This document shows positions 1 to 9,069 of a stretch of 64,000 nucleotides of DNA, piece after piece. Position 1 is the first letter of the stretch, and each line of letters begins with the position of its first letter. A program made the position numbers and the translations under genes. The notes beneath the pieces were generated by a model. That model searched no databases. It was not told the DNA's origin and saw nothing but the letters and a program-made list of their open reading frames with translations. Source of the stretch: Robertmurraya kyonggiensis (GTDB lineage Bacteria > Bacillota > Bacilli > Bacillales > Cytobacillaceae); the NCBI RefSeq assembly GCF_005116465.1, contig NZ_SWBM01000004.1, positions 124,001-188,000 on the forward strand, given 5' to 3'.

Positions 1-608
1 TGTTTCACCGGGATAACAAAGCGATCATTTCGGATCGTCACAATCGCATCCGATAGCATTTTTTGCGCATTGGAAGAGCGAATCATACTTTCAAGACGTT
101 CTCTCACTCTGCCCTCTTTTGCACGCAATTGATTTCGGAGCGAACGTAATACTTCACTCGCACTATCAAGTACTGCCCCATTATCATCAACCGCATTACG
201 GATGGCTTCTTCTAATTCCGCTAAAACGACGATTTTATTTGTCAATTCCGATAGATGTGGAAGCTGAATCTCTTCTTCAATCAAATCTTCCACAAATTTT
301 CTAATCATACGGCTCGCATGAATCGTACTTGAGATTTGCATAAGTTCATGTGGGCTTAACATCCCGCCAATTTCTGCCCGTTTAATATGTTGACGTATAT
401 CAAATATCCCACCTAGTGGAACATTTCCTTTTAATCGTAAAATATTTGAAGCCTCATCGGTCTCTTCCTGTCTTTTTACAACTTCCTCAAGGTTTGTAGA
501 AGGCAAAAGTTCTTGTACTAATGATCTTCCTAAGGAAGACGAAGCATGTTCGAGCACCTGCTCCTTGATTTTGTCAAATTCTAATACCTTTAGAACTCTT
601 TGTTGCAT
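1..608 (-). CDS. mutS2: MutS2 endonuclease/ATPase, N-terminal part (cut by window edge)
   Basis: The reading frame opens with ATG at 608, preceded by the site AGGAGGTTCC, and stays open to base 1, giving about 202 residues before the window ends. The N-terminus (MQQRVLKVLEFDKIKEQVL...) and the segment on positioning and coiled-coil lever regions match MutS2 (YshD), a MutS-like ATPase that lacks the mismatch-recognition domain and acts in branched-DNA processing and collided-ribosome splitting. The ATPase and Smr domains would lie outside the window. It follows polX by 48 bases on the same strand, as in B. subtilis, so co-transcription is likely. The truncation is only the window edge. Confidence 0.9.
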   Translation of the reverse strand, partial: MQQRVLKVLEFDKIKEQVLEHASSSLGRSLVQELLPSTNLEEVVKRQEETDEASNILRLKGNVPLGGIFDIRQHIKRAEIGGMLSPHELMQISSTIHASRMIRKFVEDLIEEEIQLPHLSELTNKIVVLAELEEAIRNAVDDNGAVLDSASEVLRSLRNQLRAKEGRVRERLESMIRSSNAQKMLSDAIVTIRNDRFVIPVK

Positions 609-656
609 GGAGAGGAACCTCCTTTTCTCTAACGCACAAATCTATGTGCACACCAA

Positions 657-2369
657 TTATTTTTTTTGCAAGAAGCTAAGAAATTCTTCTAAGCCTGCTG
701 CGTTTATAACGCTTGAACGTTTGACCCAGCCTTTTTTCGCTTGCGACACACCGATTTCCATATGAGGGAGGGTCTCCATTTTATGAGCATCCGTGTTAAT
801 GACAATCTTTACGCCAGCCTCTGCAGCCTTTCGAATATTCTCTGAATTTAAATCTAAGCGATTTGGATTGGAGTTCAATTCGAGCGCTGTATTTGTTTCT
901 TTCGCAAGCTCGATTAATAAATCGATATCAACATCGTAGCCTTCGCGTACGCCAATTTTTCTTCCCGTGGGATGAGCAATAATATCAACATGCTTATTCT
1001 TTAAGGCATTTGTTAGACGTTCCATAATTTTTTCTCTAGGTTGGGAGAATCCAGAATGGATAGACGCAATAACAAGATCCATTTCCTCCAAGAACTCATC
1101 CTCATAGTCTAACGAACCATCTGGAAGAATGTCCATTTCTACGCCAGCTAAAATCGTAATATCATCATATTTTTCATTTAATCGTCTTATTTCTTCACGT
1201 TGCTTTCTTAATCGTTCTACTGTTAAGCCATTCGCTACTTTTAGAAATTGAGAGTGGTCCGTAATCGCCATATACTTGTAGCCTAGTTTTCGACAGGCTT
1301 CAACCATTTGTTCAATCGTATGAGCTCCATCACTCCACGTAGAGTGCATATGCAAATCCCCTTGAATATGTTCTAGGGAAATTATCTCTTGCTCCAGTGA
1401 ATAATTCTCGACCTCACTGCCATCTTCACGCATCTCTGGTGGGATAAGCGGGAGTCCAAAATGCTGATAAAATTCCTGTTCAGAGGCGAATGTCAGAACT
1501 TCACCTGTTTCCACATTCTCAACACCATACTCACTAATCTTTTCGCCACGCTCTTTTGCCAGCTGTCTCATTTTCACATTATGATCCTTTGAGCCAGTAA
1601 AATGATGCAAGGTCGTTGCAAACTCTGCTGGTTTCACAAGACGAAAATCTACAGATACATCATAACTATATTCAAGGATGACCGAAACCTTTGTATCTCC
1701 AGCAGCAATCACTTCTTTAATTTTTTTAAGTCCTAGTAGCTGTTCCTTAACTTTTAGCGGTTCGGTCGTAGCGATAATAAAGTCTAAATCCTTAACCGTT
1801 TCTCTTACTCTACGTATACTGCCTGCTCTCGAAAATTGTTGAACAAAATCCATTCCGCTCAAACTCTCTTCAATTTGACTAGCAATCGGAAGCATATATG
1901 CAAGCGGGAGACGGTCCGGTTGACTTCCGACACTCTCAATTGATGCAAGTAGCTTCTCTTCTGTTTTCTTCCCAAAACCAGTGAGAGCACTTACTTTTCC
2001 TTCGAGACACGCCTGTTTTAAATCATCGACATTTTCAATCCCAAGCTCTTTATGAAGCTTTGCAATCTTTTTTCCACCTAATCCAGGGATCTGGAGAAGA
2101 AGAATCAGTCCAGTTGGCACTTCTGCTTGGAGTTCCTTTAGAACAGTTGATTGCCCTGTTTGGATAAACTCCTCGATGACGGAAGCGGTCCCTTTCCCAA
2201 CTCCTTGAAGTTGAGTAAAATCATCTATTTCCGTTAATGAGCGTTCATCGACTTCAAGCGCTGCCGCTGCCTTCCGAAATGCCGATACCTTGAAGGGATT
2301 TTCCCCTTTTAATTCTAAATATGTGGCAATCGTTTCAAGTAAACGAATAACATCCTTTTTATCTACCAT
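657..2369 (-). CDS. polX: DNA polymerase/3'-5' exonuclease PolX
   Basis: This is a family X DNA polymerase for gap-filling in base excision repair, 570 residues from the chosen start. Helix-hairpin-helix and polymerase beta-like segments fill the first 320 residues (SRAGSIRRVRETVKDLDFII includes polymerase-site Asp residues). A C-terminal PHP domain starts near the motif GDLHMHSTWSDG, the metal-binding exonuclease site, and ends near INTDAH. The start MVDKKDVIRLLETIA at 2369 is preferred because it aligns with the B. subtilis protein and follows GAAGAGGG; a longer in-frame form from 2414 exists but adds unconserved residues. mutS2 follows directly and the two probably form one transcript. Confidence 0.93.
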   Translation of the reverse strand: MVDKKDVIRLLETIATYLELKGENPFKVSAFRKAAAALEVDERSLTEIDDFTQLQGVGKGTASVIEEFIQTGQSTVLKELQAEVPTGLILLLQIPGLGGKKIAKLHKELGIENVDDLKQACLEGKVSALTGFGKKTEEKLLASIESVGSQPDRLPLAYMLPIASQIEESLSGMDFVQQFSRAGSIRRVRETVKDLDFIIATTEPLKVKEQLLGLKKIKEVIAAGDTKVSVILEYSYDVSVDFRLVKPAEFATTLHHFTGSKDHNVKMRQLAKERGEKISEYGVENVETGEVLTFASEQEFYQHFGLPLIPPEMREDGSEVENYSLEQEIISLEHIQGDLHMHSTWSDGAHTIEQMVEACRKLGYKYMAITDHSQFLKVANGLTVERLRKQREEIRRLNEKYDDITILAGVEMDILPDGSLDYEDEFLEEMDLVIASIHSGFSQPREKIMERLTNALKNKHVDIIAHPTGRKIGVREGYDVDIDLLIELAKETNTALELNSNPNRLDLNSENIRKAAEAGVKIVINTDAHKMETLPHMEIGVSQAKKGWVKRSSVINAAGLEEFLSFLQKK

Positions 2370-2494
2370 CCCAAATAACCCTCTTCCCATACACGATCGT
2401 TTTACAAGCCCCATTCAATCCGATACAATTATTGTTACCTTATTCTCTATACGTACTACATTGAAAAAGGTTTTATAGTATGTCTTTTTCGACA

Positions 2495-2762
2495 GGCTCT
2501 GTTATTGTTCATTGTTGATTTCCGACAGGTGCATCCACTTAACCGGAGAAATTCCGTTTATTTTGAAGAATTAATGGATATTAGGTGATTTAAGCGGAAA
2601 TTTTCCGCTAAATGACCTAAACAGCCTTAAAATCATGAAAAATGTATCCCTTAACCGGAGAAATTCCGCTTATTTATATATAAATAGGTGATTTTCTTGA
2701 TTTAGCCGGAATTCTTCCGCCTATTTTTCAATCTATAAAACTCAACAACCACCTGTAGAGCT
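2495..2762 (-). mobile_element. MITE-like element, copy 1 (four-palindrome family)
   Basis: This is a 268-bp intergenic element, inverted relative to the copies at 4668 and 26191. It opens with GGCTCTGTTA at 2495 and ends in a decayed version of the opposite end (GTAGAGCT) at 2762. Four imperfect palindromes of CGGAAnnnnTTCCG type are centred near 2550, 2601, 2662 and 2713, at spacings of 51, 61 and 51 bp. It contains no open reading frame. The flanks show only a weak possible target duplication, so this is probably an old insertion. It lies between the cvpA terminator and polX. Confidence 0.75.
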
Positions 2763-2768
2763 TCTTCG

Positions 2769-2797
2769 AAAAAAAACTTCTCTATAGGAGAGAAGTT
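2769..2797 (-). terminator. Rho-independent terminator of zapA-cvpA
   Basis: A 9-bp perfect stem (AACTTCTCT with AGAGAAGTT, 2775-2783 and 2789-2797) is followed on the minus strand by a run of eight T. The stem overlaps the cvpA stop codon. Confidence 0.85.
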
Positions 2798-3336
2798 TAA
2801 GAGGCAATATGATCTATCCATAACTCCTTAATCTGGCTCGAAAAATATGGAGTATGCTCAACCATGATATTCGCTAGCATTGAATTTCCTAGAGCATCCT
2901 GAATCGAACCGATTGGTAAAAGAGCTGCTATGTATAACAAAATAAATAGTACAAGATATACTTCTATGAAGCCTAATAACCCACCTGCCCAAACATTGAC
3001 TGTTTTTAAAATTGGGAGGTTTGCAACAAAATCCAGCATACTGCCAAGGATTTGCAGAGCAATTTTAGTCACTAAAAATATACCTACAAACGCAATTGCA
3101 TTATAATAGGCAGTTTCTAAATGGCCATTATCTAACAGCAATTGGAACGCTGAATGACTGAAGCTTGGATATGGAATCCATAGGGTAAGCTTCGGGGCTA
3201 AATCCGCATAGTATACATATGCCACGATAAAGGCGACAATAAATCCAATAAGGTGGATAAACTGGAGAATAAACCCTCTTTTCAAACCTATTAAAAAACC
3301 AATTATTAATATAATCAAAATCGCGAGACTTAGCAT
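2797..3336 (-). CDS. cvpA: CvpA family membrane protein
   Basis: A 179-residue integral membrane protein of the CvpA/YshB family (colicin V production protein homologue). Four hydrophobic segments are visible at about residues 2-20, 23-45, 77-100 and 116-142, with the family N-terminus LIILIIGFLIGLKRG. It lies 7 bases after zapA on the same strand and is followed by a strong terminator that overlaps its stop codon. This zapA-cvpA-polX-mutS2 order is conserved in bacilli. Its molecular function is not settled; envelope homeostasis is suggested by work on the family. Confidence 0.88.
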   Translation of the reverse strand: MLSLAILIILIIGFLIGLKRGFILQFIHLIGFIVAFIVAYVYYADLAPKLTLWIPYPSFSHSAFQLLLDNGHLETAYYNAIAFVGIFLVTKIALQILGSMLDFVANLPILKTVNVWAGGLLGFIEVYLVLFILLYIAALLPIGSIQDALGNSMLANIMVEHTPYFSSQIKELWIDHIAS

Positions 3337-3343
3337 GACTTTT

Positions 3344-3604
3344 TCAGTCCTTTTCTCTTTTTAATTCTCGTTCGAGTCGTTCAAGCTCATTCTTAATTTT
3401 AATATAATCATTGACTGCATTCACAGCTGTCAAAACGGCTAATTTGCTTGAATCGAGAGAGGGATTCTTGGAGCTTATTTCACGCATTTTCTCATCAACC
3501 ATTGAAGCTACTAGTTTAACATGGTGCGGATTTTCCGTTCCAACGATTATATATTGCTGTCCAAAAATATCAACAGTTGTGCGTGATTTCTGTGCATCTG
3601 ACAA
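3344..3604 (-). CDS. zapA: Cell division protein ZapA
   Basis: An 86-residue FtsZ-ring stabilising protein. The N-terminal half (TVDIFGQQYIIVG, then SMVDEKMREI) matches the ZapA globular head, and the C-terminal 35 residues are a charged helix rich in Glu, Lys and Arg that would form the coiled-coil tail. The start is TTG at 3604, reading MSDAQKS, with the G-rich site GGGGGGC upstream; this agrees with the start region of the Bacillus family. It is transcribed with cvpA. RNase HIII diverges from it, as in B. subtilis. Confidence 0.92.
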   Translation of the reverse strand: MSDAQKSRTTVDIFGQQYIIVGTENPHHVKLVASMVDEKMREISSKNPSLDSSKLAVLTAVNAVNDYIKIKNELERLERELKREKD

Positions 3605-3738
3605 GCGAAATGCCCCCCATTCATTGAATCCTATTCACTATGATAACATGAACCTATTATTAGTGAAAAGTCTAAGTATGTCTAAAGAAAGCGATTTATG
3701 GGAATTCTTGTATCTTTATAGATTGGAGTTGCGTATAA

Positions 3739-4668
3739 ATGAGTCAAGTTGTTTTAAAATTAAGCATGCCTGATATAGTAAAAATGAAGCAACACTATGA
3801 ATCACAATTAACAGACAAACTTCCTCCTGGGAGTGTATTCAGTGCCAAGACAGCCAACTGTTCGATCACAGCCTATAAGAGCGGGAAGGTTCTTTTTCAA
3901 GGAAACGGGAGTGAAAGCGAAGCAAGCAGGTGGGGAAAATCCGAGCAGAAACTAAGCACGAAACCTACCGCGCCTAAGTCGTCTACTGTGCTGCCGCCAA
4001 ATTTTGAATCCTGGTCGGTCATTGGCTCTGATGAGGTTGGTACTGGGGACTACTTTGGCCCAATCACGGTTGTCGCTGCTTATGTGGATAAAAAGCAAAT
4101 TCCGCTGTTAAAAGAGCTCGGAGTAAAGGATTCGAAAAATCTGAAGGATGATAAAATCATCGAAATTGCCAAGCAAATCAAGAATATCGTTCCTCATAGT
4201 TTGCTAATTTTACATAATGAAAAATACAACCAACTTCAGCAAAAAGGCATGTCTCAAGGTAAAATGAAAGCCTTGCTTCATAATCAAGCAATTGGGCACG
4301 TTTTATCGAAAATTGCACCTGTTAAACCAGAAGGCATTCTTATTGACGAATTTGCCAAAAAAGATGTGTATTATCAACACTTAAAGGGGCAGCAGGTCAT
4401 CCATAAAGAGGATGTTTATTTTAGCACGAAGGCGGAGGGACTTCATCTTGCTGTGGCAGCCGCTTCAATCTTAGCTCGTTATGCCTTTGTTCAGCATTTT
4501 GAAAATTTATCTAAACAGGCTGGTTTTACGATTCCTAAAGGCGCAGGTCCTGGTGTAGACAAGGCTGCCGCACGACTAATAAAATCAAAAGGACAAACTG
4601 TCTTGCCTCAGTTTGTAAAACTTCATTTTGCCAATACCCAAAAAGCGATAAATTTGCTAAAAAAGTAG
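3739..4668 (+). CDS. rnhC: Ribonuclease HIII
   Basis: This enzyme cleaves the RNA strand of RNA-DNA hybrids during replication and R-loop removal. It is 309 residues, the usual length. An N-terminal TBP-like substrate-binding domain fills about residues 1-85. The catalytic domain begins at GSDEVGTGDYFGPI (the DEXG-type motif near residue 95), and ILIDEF and AAASILARY carry further conserved positions. The stop codon TAG at 4666-4668 is unusual: its last base is the first base of an inserted repeat element. The target duplication shows that the ancestral codon there was TAA, so the insertion kept the protein intact. It is divergent from zapA. Confidence 0.95.
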   Translation: MSQVVLKLSMPDIVKMKQHYESQLTDKLPPGSVFSAKTANCSITAYKSGKVLFQGNGSESEASRWGKSEQKLSTKPTAPKSSTVLPPNFESWSVIGSDEVGTGDYFGPITVVAAYVDKKQIPLLKELGVKDSKNLKDDKIIEIAKQIKNIVPHSLLILHNEKYNQLQQKGMSQGKMKALLHNQAIGHVLSKIAPVKPEGILIDEFAKKDVYYQHLKGQQVIHKEDVYFSTKAEGLHLAVAAASILARYAFVQHFENLSKQAGFTIPKGAGPGVDKAAARLIKSKGQTVLPQFVKLHFANTQKAINLLKK

Positions 4669-4939
4669 GCTCTGTTAAAGATGGGTGTTGAATTTATTAG
4701 ATTGAAAAATAGGCGGAAAATTTCGGCTAAATCAAGAAATTCACCTATTTCTCAATAAATAAGCGGAATTTTTCCGGTTAAGCTAGTCACTTTTCAAGAT
4801 TTTAAGGCTTTTTGAGCCCCTTTAACGGAAAATTTTCTCCTATTTCACCTAATAACCGTTAATTTTTCAAAATAAGCGGAATTTTTCCGGTTAAGTGAGT
4901 ACACCTATCGAAAATCAAAAAATAAACAATAACAGAGCC
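4668..4939 (+). mobile_element. MITE-like element, copy 2, with target duplication
   Basis: A 272-bp element with perfect 10-bp terminal inverted repeats (GGCTCTGTTA at 4668-4677, TAACAGAGCC at 4930-4939). It is flanked by an exact 8-bp direct repeat AAAAAGTA at 4660-4667 and 4940-4947, the expected target-site duplication. Four imperfect palindromes with CGGAA/TTCCG arms start at 4714, 4764, 4826 and 4877. No coding capacity is present, so it would need a transposase supplied in trans. The ends and 8-bp duplication resemble IS6-family behaviour, which is an inference. Confidence 0.9.
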
Positions 4940-4977
4940 AAAAAGTAAAAATGACTAATAGTGAGTTAGGAATGAAG

Positions 4978-5013
4978 AAAAAACGAGTATAGCATCCACG
5001 CTATACTCGTTTT
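4978..5013. terminator. Bidirectional terminator between rnhC and pheT
   Basis: An 11-bp perfect stem (ACGAGTATAGC at 4983-4993 with GCTATACTCGT at 5000-5010) has a T-tract on the minus side (4978-4983) and a shorter one on the plus side. It serves pheST and can stop read-through from rnhC. Confidence 0.85.
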
Positions 5014-5052
5014 ATTCACAATATAAGAATGTATAATTCTCAACTTTGAGAA

Positions 5053-5206
5053 ATGTCTAGCTCCAGCGCCTATCGCCTAGCAAACTTCGGGTCACCTCCC
5101 TACGATAAGTCAACTATGAATTGCTCACGCAATTCAAGTTTCCTTTATCTCAGTCGATGCCCCTCCAGTTTGTACGGCGATGAGCAAGGCGCTTGCGCTT
5201 TTCTTA
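5053..5206. repeat. Structured intergenic repeat abutting the pheT stop
   Basis: About 150 bp with inverted termini AGCGCCT (5065-5071) and AGGCGCT (5187-5193), an internal hairpin GAATTGC/GCAATTC (5118-5124, 5129-5135) and an outer GC-rich hairpin AGGCGCTTGCGCTT. The sequence type, beginning CTAGCTCCAGCGCCTA, is recognisable as a dispersed intergenic repeat common in Bacillaceae genomes; its function is unknown. It is much richer in GC than its surroundings and touches the pheT stop codon at 5207. Confidence 0.7.
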
Positions 5207-7621
5207 CTATCCTCTTAACACAGCTCCAGACTTTTCCTTCACTGCCGCTAATACTTTTTCGTGAACCTTTGTTACTTCTTCATCTGTTAATGTTTTTTCT
5301 GGATCGAAATATTTTAGTGAGAACGCAAGTGATTTTTTACCAGGCTCCATATGTTCACCTTCATATAGGTCAAACACATGAACGTCCTTCAATAGCTTTC
5401 CACCAGCTTCAACGATAATGCTCTCGATTTCACCCGCTACCTTTTCCTTTCCAACGACAAGAGCGATATCTCTTGTGATCGATGGGAAACGAGGGATGGA
5501 TTCGTATTGCAATGGCGCAACTTCCTCTGCAAATACAGTTTCTAAGCTTAGTTCAAATACATACGTTTCTTTCAAATCAAGATCCTTTTGAACAGTTGGA
5601 TGTACCTGACCAATGAACCCGATTTTCTGTCCTGCTAAATAAATTTGAGCAGTTCTTCCTGGGTGCATGCCCTCTACAGCAGCTTGGCGATACTCAACCT
5701 TTTGCTCAAGGCCCAGCTTCGCAAATAAACCTTCTAAAATTCCTTTAAGGACAAAGAAGTCTACTTCCTTCTTTTCTCCTTGCCATTGATGCTGCTCACG
5801 CAAACCAGTAATCGCACCAGCTAAGTGCTCACGCTCATCTGGAAGTGCATCTGTTCCATTCGATAAGAAAACAGGACCTGTTTCATAAACAGCCACACTG
5901 TCAATTTGGCGAGCAACATTATATTTTACTACCTCTAACAACTGAGGAATGATACTTAAACGAAGCTGACTACGGTCTTCACTCATTGGCATAGCAAGCT
6001 TAATTGGCTCACGTGTTTCAAGCGCATATTGCGTTGCTTTCGCTTCGCTAGTTAAAGAGTAAGTAACAGCTTGGTAAAGTCCTGCTCCCTCTAAATAATG
6101 ACGAACCGTACGTCTTTTTTGTTGATAAGTCGTTAAGTAACCTGGTGTTGAAGAACCCATCGGCAATGTGGATGGAATATTATCATAGCCGTACAAACGA
6201 GCCACTTCTTCAATTAAATCCTCTTCAATCGTAATATCACCACGGCGAGTTGGTACTGTTACTGTGATTGTTTCATTATCAACACTTGTTTCAAATTGAA
6301 GGCGTGTAAAAATGTTTGCAACTTCTTCAATAGAAATATTAGTTCCAAGAACTCGATTAATTTTTTCTAAAGTGATCGAGATAACAACTGGTTCAACCTG
6401 AAGTGTATCAACGACTGCTTCACCATCTAATACTTCTCCACCAGCATATAGCGCTAAAAGCTCAACTGCTCGTTCTGCTGCTGCACGAACACGATTTGGA
6501 TCTACACCTTTTTCAAAGCGTGAACTTGCTTCACTTCTAAGTCCATGGTCTTTTGATGCTTTTCTAACTGTTGGACCAACGAAATAAGCAGATTCAAGTA
6601 ATACTGTTGTTGTATCTGCCTTCACTTCTGAATTAGCTCCACCCATAACCCCAGCAAGTGCCACTGGTTCACTGCCATTCGTGATCACAAGATGGTCTGC
6701 TGTTAACGTTCTTTCAGCATCATCAAGGGTAACCATTTTCTCCCCAACTTTTGCACGACGCACTAAGATTTCTTTTGAACCAAGACGGTCGTAATCAAAT
6801 GCGTGAAGAGGTTGACCGTATTCAAGAAGAATATAGTTCGTAATGTCGACAACATTGTTATGCGGACGGATACCTTCTGCCATTAATCTTCCTTGCATCC
6901 ATAATGGAGAAGGAGTAACTGTAACGTTTTTGATTACTTTCGCAACGTATAATGGATTATCTTCCTTAGCTTCTACCTTGATTTGAACATAGTCTGTAGC
7001 CTTTTCAGAAATAGTCTTCACTGCCGGATTTGGAAGCTTCACTTCTCTGTTTAAAATAGCTCCTACTTCATAAGCCACTCCCAGCATGCTTAGGCAGTCT
7101 CCACGATTTGCCGTTAAGCCAAGCTCTAGAATTTGATCATCACGCTGTAATTTTTCTAGCGCGTCTTCACCAACTGTTACGTCATTCGGAAAAACAAAAA
7201 TGCCTTCAGAGAATTCCTTTGCGATCAATTTTCCTTCAATTCCTAATTCAGAAAGGGAACAGATCATTCCGTTTGATTCTTCCCCACGAAGTTTTGCCTT
7301 TTTGATTTTGAAGTTTCCAGGAAGAACTGCTCCTACTGTAGCAACTGCAACCTTCTGCCCCTTATCAACGTTTGGAGCACCACAAATAATTTGAACTGGG
7401 TTCTCTTCTCCAATATCAACTAAACACTTGCTTAATTTATCTGCGTCTGGATGTTGTTCACGTTCAAGGACATGACCGATGACGATGCCTTTTAGTCCTT
7501 CATTTAACACCTCTACGCCTTCAACTTCAATTCCACTACGAGTAATTTTTTCTGCTAGTTCATCAGGTGTAATGCCTGATAAATCTACATATTCTTGTAG
7601 CCATTTATAAGAAACGAACAT
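5207..7621 (-). CDS. pheT: Phenylalanyl-tRNA synthetase beta subunit
   Basis: This is the beta chain of the alpha2-beta2 enzyme that charges tRNA-Phe in the cytosol. At 804 residues it is full length. In order: an N-terminal tRNA-binding (EMAP-like) domain at about 40-150 ([17 protein letters not shown]), the B3/B4 editing domain (about 210-380), the B5 domain (about 405-475), a catalytic-like core with [18 protein letters not shown], and a C-terminal FDX-ACB anticodon-binding domain from about 710. ATG at 7621 has the site AAAGGGGGAG. It follows pheS by 14 bases and shares its T-box control; the stop codon touches a dispersed repeat. Confidence 0.97.
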   Translation of the reverse strand: MFVSYKWLQEYVDLSGITPDELAEKITRSGIEVEGVEVLNEGLKGIVIGHVLEREQHPDADKLSKCLVDIGEENPVQIICGAPNVDKGQKVAVATVGAVLPGNFKIKKAKLRGEESNGMICSLSELGIEGKLIAKEFSEGIFVFPNDVTVGEDALEKLQRDDQILELGLTANRGDCLSMLGVAYEVGAILNREVKLPNPAVKTISEKATDYVQIKVEAKEDNPLYVAKVIKNVTVTPSPLWMQGRLMAEGIRPHNNVVDITNYILLEYGQPLHAFDYDRLGSKEILVRRAKVGEKMVTLDDAERTLTADHLVITNGSEPVALAGVMGGANSEVKADTTTVLLESAYFVGPTVRKASKDHGLRSEASSRFEKGVDPNRVRAAAERAVELLALYAGGEVLDGEAVVDTLQVEPVVISITLEKINRVLGTNISIEEVANIFTRLQFETSVDNETITVTVPTRRGDITIEEDLIEEVARLYGYDNIPSTLPMGSSTPGYLTTYQQKRRTVRHYLEGAGLYQAVTYSLTSEAKATQYALETREPIKLAMPMSEDRSQLRLSIIPQLLEVVKYNVARQIDSVAVYETGPVFLSNGTDALPDEREHLAGAITGLREQHQWQGEKKEVDFFVLKGILEGLFAKLGLEQKVEYRQAAVEGMHPGRTAQIYLAGQKIGFIGQVHPTVQKDLDLKETYVFELSLETVFAEEVAPLQYESIPRFPSITRDIALVVGKEKVAGEIESIIVEAGGKLLKDVHVFDLYEGEHMEPGKKSLAFSLKYFDPEKTLTDEEVTKVHEKVLAAVKEKSGAVLRG

Positions 7622-7635
7622 GTCTAACTCCCCCT

Positions 7636-8673
7636 TTATTCCTTCACCTGAAATTGCTTTAAGAAACGAACATCATTTGTATAGAAATGACGAATATCGT
7701 CAATGCCGTATTTCAACATCGCAATACGTTCTACACCCATACCAAAAGCAAATCCAGAGTATTTCTTTGAATCAAAGCCAGACATTTCTAGTACATTCGG
7801 ATGAACCATTCCTGAACCTAATACTTCAATCCAGCCTGTTTGCTTACAGATATTACATCCGTGTCCACCACATTTAAAGCATGAAACGTCAACCTCTACG
7901 GAAGGCTCTGTGAATGGGAAAAAGCTTGGACGTAAACGGATTTCTCTGTCTTCGCCGAAAAGTTTTTTCGCAAATAATTCAAGTGTCCCTTTTAAGTCAC
8001 TCATGCGAATGTTTTCAGCTACTACTAGTCCTTCAATTTGCATGAACTGGTGAGAGTGAGTCGCATCGTCGCTATCACGTCTGTATACTTTACCAGGACA
8101 AATAATTTTTACTGGACCTTTCCCATCATGCTTCTCCATTGTTCTTGCTTGAACTGGAGATGTTTGCGTACGAAGTAGTACCTCTTCTGTAATATAGAAG
8201 GAATCCTGGGCATCACGAGCCGGATGACTCTTTGGTAAGTTCAATGCTTCAAAGTTATAATAGTCCTTTTCAACTTCTGGACCTTCTGCAACTGTATAGC
8301 CCATCCCAATAAATAAGTCTTCAATTTCTTCCACAATGCGAGTTAATGGATGGTGATTTCCCGTCTGAACAGGTCTTCCAGGAAGAGTCACATCAATTGT
8401 TTCAGATGCAAGCTGTGCTTCTACTGCTGCTGCTTCTAATCCTTGTTGTTTTTCTTCAATGTTGGCAGAGATGATATCTCTAACTTCATTTGCTAAAGCA
8501 CCCATTTTCGGACGTTCTTCTGCTGAAAGCTTTCCCATTCCTTTTAATACTTCTGTAATTGGGCCTTTCTTTCCTAAGTAAGAGACACGAATTTCATTTA
8601 ATGCTTTTAAGTCTGTAGCTTGTTGAATCGCTTCTAATGCTTCCTGTTGAAGCTCTTTTAATCTTTCTTGCAT
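7636..8673 (-). CDS. pheS: Phenylalanyl-tRNA synthetase alpha subunit
   Basis: The catalytic chain of PheRS, 345 residues from MQERLKEL at 8673, preceded by AAAGGAGGATTTACG. A longer in-frame reading to 8796 runs back into the T-box leader and is not a real extension. An N-terminal coiled coil (about 1-85) is followed by class II synthetase motifs: motif 1 near [14 protein letters not shown], motif 2 (FMQIEGLVV), a four-Cys segment ([17 protein letters not shown]) and motif 3 ([14 protein letters not shown]). It is the first gene of the operon with pheT and sits behind a Phe T-box leader. Confidence 0.97.
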   Translation of the reverse strand: MQERLKELQQEALEAIQQATDLKALNEIRVSYLGKKGPITEVLKGMGKLSAEERPKMGALANEVRDIISANIEEKQQGLEAAAVEAQLASETIDVTLPGRPVQTGNHHPLTRIVEEIEDLFIGMGYTVAEGPEVEKDYYNFEALNLPKSHPARDAQDSFYITEEVLLRTQTSPVQARTMEKHDGKGPVKIICPGKVYRRDSDDATHSHQFMQIEGLVVAENIRMSDLKGTLELFAKKLFGEDREIRLRPSFFPFTEPSVEVDVSCFKCGGHGCNICKQTGWIEVLGSGMVHPNVLEMSGFDSKKYSGFAFGMGVERIAMLKYGIDDIRHFYTNDVRFLKQFQVKE

Positions 8674-8742
8674 CGTAAATCCTCCTTTATATTCGTATGT
8701 AATTAAGTGTCGCAAATAAAGATGAACGGTTCCAAACAATAC

Positions 8743-9045
8743 AAAAAAACCTCTATCCCTATAGAAAGGGACGAGGTTTATTATTCGCGGTACCACCCTA
8801 ATTAGCCATATAAATATGGCTCACTTCATTCGGATAACGGCTCAGCGCCGATGCATCTTTACATTGAAATGCGGAAGCGGCTTGCTTAGCATTTTCTCTG
8901 GTCCCGATGCCAACTCAGGAGGTGAACTTCACTTACTTTTTCTATAAAAATGCTTTCAGTCTAAGGCATTTTCTCCCTAAATAGTAGAGGTAAGCTACTT
9001 TTCTCCGTCAATGTTTTTTTTATGTAAAAATAATATCGCTGTTAA
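8743..9045 (-). promoter_or_regulatory. T-box riboswitch leader of pheST (Phe)
   Basis: On the minus strand the leader contains the T-box AGGGTGGTACCGCG (8799-8786). It is followed by a terminator stem (8750-8759 with 8768-8776) and a T-run at 8743-8749. The T-box bulge reads TGGT, which pairs with an acceptor end having discriminator A73, as in tRNA-Phe. A TTC triplet in the upstream stem region (GAAGTTCACC) is a plausible specifier codon. Uncharged tRNA-Phe would favour the antiterminator. The upstream boundary is approximate. Confidence 0.92.
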
Positions 9046-9069
9046 TTATAGTACATACAAGCTAAGGAT

